Part shown: in pieces, positions 1 to 5,885 of the stretch
Numbering within the stretch: position 1 is the stretch's first letter
Layout of the letters: every line of letters starts with the position of its first letter
From: Promethearchaeota archaeon
GTDB lineage: Archaea; Asgardarchaeota; Lokiarchaeia; Sigyniarchaeales; SOKP01
Assembly (NCBI GenBank): GCA_030606095.1
Contig: JAUWHC010000193.1
Span: 1 to 5,885 of the forward strand
Length of the DNA stretch: 5,885 nt
Direction of reading: 5' to 3'
Translations under genes and position numbers: made by a program
Notes under the pieces: generated by a model
Database searches by the model: none
What the model was told of the DNA's origin: nothing
What the model saw: the letters and a program-made list of their open reading frames with translations, nothing else

Positions 1-512
1 GTTCGTGGTATTCTTTTTAATCTAATCGCAAGATATATGCTTGCAGCTATCATTGAATTAATAGATCTTCCCCGAAGTAATTTCCTTTTAAACGCTTCTT
101 TATACAAACGGATCGCTTCAACCTTCACGTGATTAGGAAGGTTTAAATTACTGCAAATTCTTTTTAACTCCGTTGTGGCGATAAGCATATTTCTTTTTTC
201 CCATGTCATTCTCGTATTCCATTTTACAGCTCTTTTTAAGTCGGGATCTTTGATGTTTTTTTTGTTTATTACCGTCGTCAAGCCGATGTCTGGAAGTAGA
301 CTAGAAATAGGGGCACCTGTATGCTCCCTTAATTGCTTTTCTTGGGAGGTATAAGCTCTTTTATCGCTATGAGATAAATCAACGTTTCTTTCGGTTACTA
401 CTAGTCCACACTGAGAACAAACAGTTTCTCCTTTTTGATTAATTAAAACTATACTACCTCCACATTCAGGACATAAATTTGAAATTAAATTTAGATTTGA
501 AACAACATTCAT
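1..512 (-). CDS. tfb: Transcription initiation factor B (TFB), N-terminal part, cut by the left window edge
   Basis: Archaeal counterpart of TFIIB: it bridges TBP on the TATA box, the BRE element and RNA polymerase. I translated 170 residues from the ATG at 510-512; the frame stays open to the window edge. A zinc ribbon is formed by Cys14, Cys17, Cys32 and Cys35. The B-reader/linker follows at about residues 55-85, with GAPISSLLPDIGLTTVI. The first cyclin-like repeat begins near residue 104 and carries RGRSINSM at 147-154 and the IPR that usually precedes Thr. About 110-140 C-terminal residues, including the rest of repeat 1 and repeat 2, are expected outside the window. The start is supported by a GGAGGT seven bases upstream and an in-frame TAG at 525-527. 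The gene begins four bases after the clpB stop, so it is very probably co-transcribed with the chaperones. Family identity is secure; a stress-specific role is inferred from context only. Confidence 0.93.
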   Translation of the reverse strand, partial: MNVVSNLNLISNLCPECGGSIVLINQKGETVCSQCGLVVTERNVDLSHSDKRAYTSQEKQLREHTGAPISSLLPDIGLTTVINKKNIKDPDLKRAVKWNTRMTWEKRNMLIATTELKRICSNLNLPNHVKVEAIRLYKEAFKRKLLRGRSINSMIAASIYLAIRLKRIPR

Positions 513-516
513 TCTA

Positions 517-3135
517 TCAACCTCCTAAACTATTTATACTACCAATTTTTTTAAAAACAAGTTTATCCTGTTTATTTGTATCAACTTCAATCAGATCCTC
601 ATCAACGAATTCGTTTTCGAGGATTTTAAGTGATAATGGATTTTGTATAAAATTTTGAATTGCTCTTTTTAATGGTCTTGCTCCGTAGTCAGGATCAAAT
701 CCTTTTTTGGCGAGAAATTCTTTTGCTTCTTCCGTCAATTCTATTTTAATTTTACGTTCAGCGAGAATTTTATTTAAATTTCTTATTTGAATTTCCACGA
801 TACCTTTTATTTGCTCTTCTTTTAAAAAATTAAATATAATTATCTCATCAACTCGATTAAGAAATTCTGGTCTGAAATAATCTTTAAGAGTATTTAATAT
901 TAGTTCCCGAATCTTTTCCTGGTCTTCAGTTCTAGATTCCATTATATACTGACTTCCAATATTACTAGTCATTATTATAATCGAATTTTTAAAATCTACA
1001 GTTCTTCCATGACCATCTGTTAAACGCCCGTCATCCATTATTTGTAAAAGAATATTAAAAACATCAGGATGGCCTTTCTCAATTTCATCAAATAATATTA
1101 CCGAATAGGGCCTTCTTCTCACGGCTTCTGTTAAATACCCTCCTTCCTCATATCCTACATATCCAGGAGGCGCACCAATTAATCTGGCTACACTATGTTT
1201 TTCCATGAACTCTGACATATCAATCCTTAATATAGCGTTTTCGTCATCAAAAAGAAATTCTGCTAAAGCTTTTGCAGTTTCGGTTTTTCCTACTCCAGTA
1301 GGTCCCATGAAGATAAATGAACCAATTGGCCTATTCGGGTCTTGAATTCCCGCTCTAGCTCTTCTAATCGCATTTGAAATCTCAACTAAAGCTTCGTCTT
1401 GTCCTATAACTCTCTTTTTTAACCGAGCTTCCATTTTTAAAAGCTTCTCGCGTTCGCCTTCCATCATCCTAGAAACGGGAACACCAGTCCATTGAGAAAC
1501 GATTTCAGCGATATCTTCTTTATCAACCTCTTGTTTTAGCATTGTTTTGTTTTTTTGAATGTCAGTTAATTCTAAATCGTATTTTTCTAATTCCTTTCTT
1601 AGCTCGTTGAGAACACCATAAGTTAATTCTGCTGCTTTCCCTAAATCACCACGCTTTTCAGCTTTCTCAGACTCGTATTTTGAATTTTCCATTCTCTTTT
1701 TAGTTTCATTAATCTTTGCAATTATTTCTTTTTCGTTATTCCACTGCATTTTCATTTGATTACTTTCTTCTCGTAAATTGTGTAATTCTTCGTCAATCTT
1801 CTTCATTTTTTCTTTGCAAGATTTATCACTTTCTTTCTTTAATGCTTCTTTTTGAATTTCTAATTGTATCATTTTTCGTTCTATTTCATCTATCTCAGTT
1901 GGCATGCTGTCTATTTCTATTCGTAATTTTGAAGCAGCTTCATCCATCAGATCAATTGCTTTATCTGGTAGAAACCTATCTGAAATATATCTATGAGATA
2001 ATGTCACAGCTGCGATAATGGCAGAATCTGTGATCCTAACTCCGTGATGAATCTCATATTTTTCTTTTAACCCTCTTAAAATCGCAATAGAATCTTCAAC
2101 ACTTGGTTCAGCTATATATACAATCTGAAATCTACGAGTTAATGCTGCATCTTTTTCAATGTATTTTCGATATTCATCTAAAGTAGTCGCTCCAATAGAT
2201 CTTAATTCTCCTCTTGCTAAAGCAGGTTTTAGCATATTAGATGCGTCTATAGATCCTTGAGCTGCTCCCGCACCAACTAATGTGTGAAGCTCGTCTATGA
2301 ATAAAATATATTTCCCAGCACCCCTTTCCACTTCTTTTAAAAATGCCTTTACCCTATCTTCAAATTCACCGCGATATTTGGCTCCAGCAATGAGTGCGGC
2401 AAGATCTAAGGATATTATCTCTTTATTTTTTAAAGAACTTGGAACATCATTACTCGCAATGCGTTGTGCCAGCCCTTCTACTATAGCAGTCTTTCCAACT
2501 CCTGCTTCTCCAATTAAAACTGGATTATTTTTTGTTCTTCTTGAAAGGATATGCATTACTCTTCTAATTTCATCATCTCTTCCAATTACAGGATCGATTT
2601 TTCCCCTTCTTGCGAGTTCTGTTAGGTTTCTACTATATTTTTCGATTGCCTGATATTTACCTTCTGGATCTTGATCTGTTATTGTTTGATGTCCTCGGAT
2701 AGTTACTAAAGATTCCATTACTCGATCTTTGTTTATCCCATATTTTTTTATTAAGGGATAAATCGCTAGTGAATCGTCATTAACCATTGCCAGGATTAAA
2801 TGTTCCGTACTTAAATATTGGTCCTTTAAAGATTCGGCTTCTTTCCAAGCTTTATCAAATAATGAACTTGATCTTGGTGAAAGAACAACATCAGTAGCAC
2901 CCGAACCAGTAACCCTTGGTAATTTTTCTAAATCATTTTTTAGATCAAATAATAATTGATTATTATTTACTCCTAACTTCTGAAAAAGCGGAGTAGTAAT
3001 TCCATCCTTCTGTTCTATTAACGCTATTAATAAATGTATTGGCTCAATTTGCTGATTATCATTAGTCTGAGCTAATGATCGAGCAGCCATTAAAGCCTCT
3101 TGTACTTTAATCGTGAATTTATCATATTTTATCAT
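517..3135 (-). CDS. clpB: ATP-dependent disaggregase ClpB (Hsp100)
   Basis: Cytosolic AAA+ hexamer that pulls polypeptides out of aggregates together with DnaK/DnaJ. The 872 residues match the usual full ClpB length. An N domain covers about 1-145. NBD1 has Walker A GEAGVGKT (209-216), pore-loop Tyr254 in GAKYRGEFE, Walker B with D281/E282, GATT at 315-318, and paired arginines R334/R335. A long coiled-coil middle domain spans about 400-535, including GDLGKAAELTYG, where Tyr506 corresponds to the conserved ClpB tyrosine. NBD2 has Walker A GPTGVGKT (611-618), pore loop GYVG (658-661), Walker B D683/E684, sensor Asn725, an arginine in FLNRVDE (R761) and sensor-2 GAR (818-820). The full middle domain and lack of a ClpP-binding IGF/IGL loop after NBD2 Walker B argue for ClpB rather than ClpA or ClpC. 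The ATG start follows a good Shine-Dalgarno and lies 16 bases after dnaJ. No catalytic residue appears lost. Confidence 0.98.
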   Translation of the reverse strand: MIKYDKFTIKVQEALMAARSLAQTNDNQQIEPIHLLIALIEQKDGITTPLFQKLGVNNNQLLFDLKNDLEKLPRVTGSGATDVVLSPRSSSLFDKAWKEAESLKDQYLSTEHLILAMVNDDSLAIYPLIKKYGINKDRVMESLVTIRGHQTITDQDPEGKYQAIEKYSRNLTELARRGKIDPVIGRDDEIRRVMHILSRRTKNNPVLIGEAGVGKTAIVEGLAQRIASNDVPSSLKNKEIISLDLAALIAGAKYRGEFEDRVKAFLKEVERGAGKYILFIDELHTLVGAGAAQGSIDASNMLKPALARGELRSIGATTLDEYRKYIEKDAALTRRFQIVYIAEPSVEDSIAILRGLKEKYEIHHGVRITDSAIIAAVTLSHRYISDRFLPDKAIDLMDEAASKLRIEIDSMPTEIDEIERKMIQLEIQKEALKKESDKSCKEKMKKIDEELHNLREESNQMKMQWNNEKEIIAKINETKKRMENSKYESEKAEKRGDLGKAAELTYGVLNELRKELEKYDLELTDIQKNKTMLKQEVDKEDIAEIVSQWTGVPVSRMMEGEREKLLKMEARLKKRVIGQDEALVEISNAIRRARAGIQDPNRPIGSFIFMGPTGVGKTETAKALAEFLFDDENAILRIDMSEFMEKHSVARLIGAPPGYVGYEEGGYLTEAVRRRPYSVILFDEIEKGHPDVFNILLQIMDDGRLTDGHGRTVDFKNSIIIMTSNIGSQYIMESRTEDQEKIRELILNTLKDYFRPEFLNRVDEIIIFNFLKEEQIKGIVEIQIRNLNKILAERKIKIELTEEAKEFLAKKGFDPDYGARPLKRAIQNFIQNPLSLKILENEFVDEDLIEVDTNKQDKLVFKKIGSINSLGG
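520..525 (-). promoter_or_regulatory. Shine-Dalgarno sequence of tfb
   Basis: On the minus strand this reads GGAGGT, a strong complement to the archaeal 16S rRNA 3' end, seven bases before the tfb ATG. It lies within the last codons and stop of clpB, so tfb can be translated from the clpB message and may be coupled to clpB termination. Confidence 0.8.
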
Positions 3136-3142
3136 AACAATA

Positions 3143-3148
3143 CCACCT
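3143..3148 (-). promoter_or_regulatory. Shine-Dalgarno sequence of clpB
   Basis: Minus strand AGGTGG, seven bases before the clpB ATG and inside the 16-base gap after the dnaJ stop. With so short a gap and no T tract or clear TATA box, clpB is most simply read from the dnaJ transcript. Confidence 0.7.
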
Positions 3149-3151
3149 TTT

Positions 3152-4165
3152 TTACAAACCTGTTGCTTTTAATTGTTCTAACAATTCTTTTTGTTTCTTA
3201 CTGGTTCTCTTAGGAATTTTAATTTTTACTCTTACTAATTGATTTCCTCTCTCTTCAGAGTTCATTTTATAAAACCCTTTATTTTTTAATCGTAAAATCG
3301 TCGAATCCTTTGTTCCCGCAGGAATAGTAACATTTAGAGTTTTTTCCAAACCTGGAACTTGAACTTTACCACCAAGCGTGGCCGTGGTAAATGGAATTTC
3401 TTGATCTACATAAATATCATCACCATCTCTTTCAAATATTTTATGATTTTTTACATGGATCGCTATATACAAATCACCTGGAGAACCTCCATTTTCACCG
3501 GGCATCCCTTTTCCTTTAAGACGCAATTTTTGTTCGTCCCCTACTCCTCGAGGAATTGTAACTGTTAGCGTTTTATTTGCTCCCGTAATAGGGTCTCTGT
3601 ATTGAACCTTTCTCTTTCCTCCAAGAAATGCGTCCATAAATTTAATTTCCATGTCATATCTTAAGTCATCCCCTTCTCTAGGGATATTTCTTGAACTAGT
3701 AGATCTTGCCCTCGTGCTCCCTCCCCTATTAGAGAAAACATCAAAAATATCTCCTAAATCGTTAAAAAAATCATAACCTCCGGATGTTTGTCTTTTTCGA
3801 GAACTTCCAGCATTGCCGAATATCTCGCTAAAATCAAAATTTCCCGGTGAACCAGAGGTTGAATAATAATATGTACTTCCATCTGGGCTTCGATGCACCC
3901 TTCTACCTCCAGGTGATTCCCCCCATTGTTGATATGTAGACGAATCTCCTTCTACAACTCCAAACTTATCGTACATTTCTCGTTTTTTATCGTCATTTAA
4001 TATACCATAAGCTTCATTAATCTCTTTGAATTTTTCTCCTGATTTTGCCTCATCGGGATTCACATCAGGATGATACTTTCGAGCTAATTTTCGAAACGCT
4101 CTTTTAATTTCTTCTTTTGAAGCGTTTTTTTGTAATCCTAATATTTTATAATAATCTTTTGCCAA
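3152..4165 (-). CDS. dnaJ: Class B J-domain co-chaperone (DnaJ/Hsp40 without zinc finger)
   Basis: Hsp40 partner of DnaK: it binds unfolded protein and stimulates DnaK ATP hydrolysis. With the TTG at 4163-4165 as start, the protein is 337 residues and opens MAKDYYKILG, a standard J-domain beginning. The HPD motif is at 32-34 in YHPDVNP. A linker rich in Gly, Ser, Tyr and Phe covers about 70-160 and holds DFSEIFG and DIFDVF, resembling the DIF-type elements of bacterial DnaJ. Two beta-sandwich substrate-binding domains follow (about 163-237 and 238-320), with LGGKVQVPG in the second. The protein has no cysteine, so the four CxxCxGxG zinc repeats of canonical DnaJ are absent; this is class B, CbpA-like architecture. 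A TTG nine bases upstream (4172-4174) is also in frame but overlaps the Shine-Dalgarno and would add MKN, giving 340 residues. Its neighbours dnaK and clpB are its functional partners. Confidence 0.95.
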   Translation of the reverse strand: MAKDYYKILGLQKNASKEEIKRAFRKLARKYHPDVNPDEAKSGEKFKEINEAYGILNDDKKREMYDKFGVVEGDSSTYQQWGESPGGRRVHRSPDGSTYYYSTSGSPGNFDFSEIFGNAGSSRKRQTSGGYDFFNDLGDIFDVFSNRGGSTRARSTSSRNIPREGDDLRYDMEIKFMDAFLGGKRKVQYRDPITGANKTLTVTIPRGVGDEQKLRLKGKGMPGENGGSPGDLYIAIHVKNHKIFERDGDDIYVDQEIPFTTATLGGKVQVPGLEKTLNVTIPAGTKDSTILRLKNKGFYKMNSEERGNQLVRVKIKIPKRTSKKQKELLEQLKATGL

Positions 4166-4173
4166 ATTTTTCA

Positions 4174-4179
4174 ACCCCT
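4174..4179 (-). promoter_or_regulatory. Shine-Dalgarno sequence that decides the dnaJ start
   Basis: Minus strand AGGGGT, pairing to the 16S 3' end with one G-U wobble. It lies eight bases before the TTG at 4163-4165, a spacing like that of clpB and tfb here. It directly abuts or overlaps the other in-frame TTG at 4172-4174, which is therefore an unlikely start. Confidence 0.6.
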
Positions 4180-4194
4180 TCTTAATTTAATAAT

Positions 4195-4214
4195 AAAAAA
4201 AATAAAAAAAAAAA
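4195..4214 (-). terminator. T-tract, likely archaeal intrinsic terminator after dnaK
   Basis: The minus strand carries eleven T, one A and eight T, starting 12 bases after the dnaK stop. No stem-loop precedes it. Archaeal RNA polymerase terminates at U-rich tracts without a hairpin, so this probably ends some or all dnaK transcripts. It also sits between the candidate dnaJ TATA box and its expected start site. Confidence 0.55.
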
Positions 4215-4217
4215 CTT

Positions 4218-4225
4218 TATTTAAA
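4218..4225 (-). promoter_or_regulatory. Candidate TATA box for dnaJ-clpB-tfb
   Basis: Minus strand TTTAAATA fits the archaeal TATA consensus (TTTAWATA) exactly. Just upstream, AGTAAG, which includes the dnaK stop codon, resembles a BRE at five of six positions of RNWAAW. A start about 25 bases downstream would fall near 4191-4196, leaving a leader of roughly 26-30 bases that contains the dnaJ Shine-Dalgarno. The spacer is so A/T-rich that chance matches are possible; no transcript data are available. Confidence 0.5.
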
Positions 4226-4226
4226 C

Positions 4227-5885
4227 TTACTCATATTCAGCATCAACTACGCCTTCGTCTTGCCCACTAGCTTTCCGGAATTGTTCTTGTTCTTTTTCAT
4301 CTTGAGTTTTACTTTCATATGGAGTACCATCCATACCTCCAGGTGAAGCCCCTTGATACGCACCCTGAGATGGACCTTGCTGTTGTCCATACATTCGAGA
4401 TGAAACTTCGTGTAAAGAATTTTGTAAGACTTCTGTTGAGTTTTTTATCCTAACAACGTCTTCAGATTCCATCGCACTCTTTAGATCAGATATTTTTTCA
4501 AGAATATTCGATTTCAAATCTCCTATTATCGCTTCGTTTTCTTTTAACAATTTCTCAGTTTGATAGATTAATGCCTCAGCATGATTATTTGCTTCAATTA
4601 ATTCTTTAAATTTTTGATCCTCTTCAGCATGTCTTTCAGCTTCTCTTACTTTTTGCGCGATTTCGTCTTCATCCATCTTATTCGATGCTGTGATCGTTAT
4701 CGATTGACTCTTACCTGTTCCTTTGTCTTTTGCAGAAACACTTATAATGCCGTTTTGGTCGATATCAAAAGTTACTTCAATTTGAGGTAAACCTCTAGGA
4801 GCTGGTGGAATTCCTGTTAAATGAAACCTTCCTAAAGTTATGTTATCAACAGCTTTTGGGCGTTCTCCTTGCAATACGTGAATCTCCACCGCTGGTTGAT
4901 TATCGGCAGCAGTCGAAAAAATCTCAGTCTTTTTGGTTGGAATCGTTGTGTTCCGGTTAATTAACTTAGTAAATACGCCACCTAATGTCTCAACTCCTAA
5001 TGATAACGGAGTGACATCTAATAACAACAGATCTTCTACTTCTCCCGTTAAAATGCCCCCTTGAATCGCAGCACCCATCGCAACACATTCCATAGGATCT
5101 ATACTCCTTTCTGGTTTTTTCCCTAAAAAGTCTTTGAATATCTTCTGAACGCTAGGCATTCTTGTTGGTCCGCCAACCAAAATAACTTTGTCAACTTGTC
5201 CTTTGTTTAACCCTGCGTCTTTTAAGGCTTTAATTATTGGAGCTTCTAACCTCTTTAAGATGGGTTCTATCAACTGTTCTAATTTAGCTCTTGTAATATT
5301 CATAGTAAGGTGTTTTGGACCGGAATCAGTTGCTGTAATATATGGTAAATTAATATCTGTCGAAATTGAAGTTGATAATTCAATTTTAGCTTTTTCAACA
5401 GCTTCTTTTACTCTCTGCATTGCCATGGAATCATTTTTTAAATCGACTTCCTCATTCTTCTTAAATTCTTCGATAACATAATTCACAAGAATTTTATCCA
5501 TATCCGTACCGCCTAATTGAGTGTCTCCCGCTGTTGAGATTACCTCAAAGACTTGGTTATCCATATCCATTACCGTAACATCAAATGTACCACCACCAAG
5601 ATCTAATACCGCGATTTTCAAACTGGCATCCTTCTTGTCTAGTCCATATGCTACGGCTGCGGCAGTAGGTTCGTTAATTAAACGATTTACATTCAATCCC
5701 GCGATCTTTCCCGCATCTTTCGTAGCTTGTCTTTGATTATCGTTAAAGTAGGCAGGCACCGTAATAATGGCTTCTGTTACTTCTTCACCTAAGTAAGCAC
5801 TTGCGTCTTCTTTGATTTTTCTTAAAATCATTGCCGAAATTTCCTGCGGCTTGTATTCTTTGTTTTCGATTTTCACTTTATAGGA
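4227..5885 (-). CDS. dnaK: Chaperone DnaK (Hsp70), N-terminus beyond the right window edge
   Basis: ATP-driven Hsp70 that binds hydrophobic segments of unfolded or aggregated proteins and hands them to ClpB. 552 residues are visible, beginning SYKVKIENKEY and open to the edge; the GTG at 5874-5876 is an internal valine, not a start. Counting from that valine: PAYFND at 41-46, NEPTAAA at 68-74, phosphate-2 loop DLGGGTFD at 92-99, adenosine-site GGPTRMP at 235-241, interdomain linker LLLLDVTPLSLG at 283-294, then the beta substrate-binding domain with DNITLGRF (344-351) and GIPPAPRGLPQIEVTFDID (355-373). The helical lid runs from about 400 to 495, and a Gln/Gly-rich tail ends in VVDAEYE. Aligned by eye with Bacillus DnaK, about 73 residues are missing, so the whole protein is near 625. 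The junction SYKVKIENKEYKPQEIS lacks the 23-25-residue insert of Gram-negative DnaK. The expected GrpE gene is not visible and may lie upstream. Confidence 0.98.
   Translation of the reverse strand, partial: SYKVKIENKEYKPQEISAMILRKIKEDASAYLGEEVTEAIITVPAYFNDNQRQATKDAGKIAGLNVNRLINEPTAAAVAYGLDKKDASLKIAVLDLGGGTFDVTVMDMDNQVFEVISTAGDTQLGGTDMDKILVNYVIEEFKKNEEVDLKNDSMAMQRVKEAVEKAKIELSTSISTDINLPYITATDSGPKHLTMNITRAKLEQLIEPILKRLEAPIIKALKDAGLNKGQVDKVILVGGPTRMPSVQKIFKDFLGKKPERSIDPMECVAMGAAIQGGILTGEVEDLLLLDVTPLSLGVETLGGVFTKLINRNTTIPTKKTEIFSTAADNQPAVEIHVLQGERPKAVDNITLGRFHLTGIPPAPRGLPQIEVTFDIDQNGIISVSAKDKGTGKSQSITITASNKMDEDEIAQKVREAERHAEEDQKFKELIEANNHAEALIYQTEKLLKENEAIIGDLKSNILEKISDLKSAMESEDVVRIKNSTEVLQNSLHEVSSRMYGQQQGPSQGAYQGASPGGMDGTPYESKTQDEKEQEQFRKASGQDEGVVDAEYE

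Noticed and set aside
256..263. Run of eight A on the coding strand of tfb as a frameshift or sequencing-error site
   Set aside because: The frame continues with correct TFB sequence on both sides, so there is no sign of slippage or error.
1716..2018. Open frame of 100 codons on the plus strand
   Set aside because: It lies antisense to the clpB middle domain; its Phe/Leu/Ser-rich composition is what Lys/Glu-rich coiled-coil codons give in reverse complement. No ribosome binding site or family resemblance.
2297..2653. Plus-strand open frame of 118 codons
   Set aside because: Antisense to clpB NBD1, whose catalytic motifs fully explain the region; no recognisable domain.
2716..2718. Internal ATG (Met140) of clpB as a start for an N-domain-less ClpB isoform
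   Set aside because: Its position resembles the internal start known in E. coli ClpB, but I see only a weak purine stretch upstream and no convincing Shine-Dalgarno.
5188..5736. Two plus-strand open frames (5188-5481 and 5521-5736) and one at 3359-3568
   Set aside because: All are antisense to strongly conserved DnaK or DnaJ coding sequence and show no protein family features.
5874..5876. GTG as a start codon for dnaK
   Set aside because: The frame is open past it to the window edge, and the preceding residues SYK match DnaK family sequence; the true N-terminus lies outside.

Overview
The window comes from an AT-rich archaeon. The archaeal assignment rests on the gene at the left edge, which encodes a transcription factor B (TFB): an N-terminal CxxC-x14-CxxC zinc ribbon, a B-reader/linker of the GAP...DIGLTTVI kind, and the start of the cyclin fold with an RGRSI motif. 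TATA-box-like and T-tract signals between genes also fit archaeal transcription. Some TFB linker wording reminds me of Asgard-type factors, but this is an impression, not a placement.

All four genes lie on the minus strand and read right to left: dnaK (5' end beyond the right edge), dnaJ, clpB and tfb (3' end beyond the left edge). There is no coding gap over 60 bases. dnaK and dnaJ are separated by a short, extremely A/T-rich spacer with a TATA-like box and a long T tract. dnaJ-clpB (16 bases) and clpB-tfb (4 bases) are tightly packed, each with a Shine-Dalgarno sequence, so dnaJ-clpB-tfb looks like one transcript, with dnaK either co-transcribed with partial read-through or separately terminated.

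The three chaperones form the bi-chaperone disaggregation system in its bacterial form. DnaK (Hsp70) binds exposed hydrophobic segments, the J-protein delivers substrates and stimulates DnaK ATPase, and ClpB (Hsp100) threads polypeptides out of aggregates. All three look like intact proteins of bacterial type (DnaK apart from the window edge), with the key catalytic motifs present. The nucleotide exchange factor GrpE is not in the window; it may lie upstream of dnaK. The J-protein is a class B (zinc-finger-less) member.

The main point of interest is the pairing of a bacterial-type stress chaperone set with an archaeal general transcription factor in one apparent operon, which suggests a heat- or stress-responsive TFB paralog. 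I see no mobile element, CRISPR array, RNA gene or wholly unfamiliar system here.
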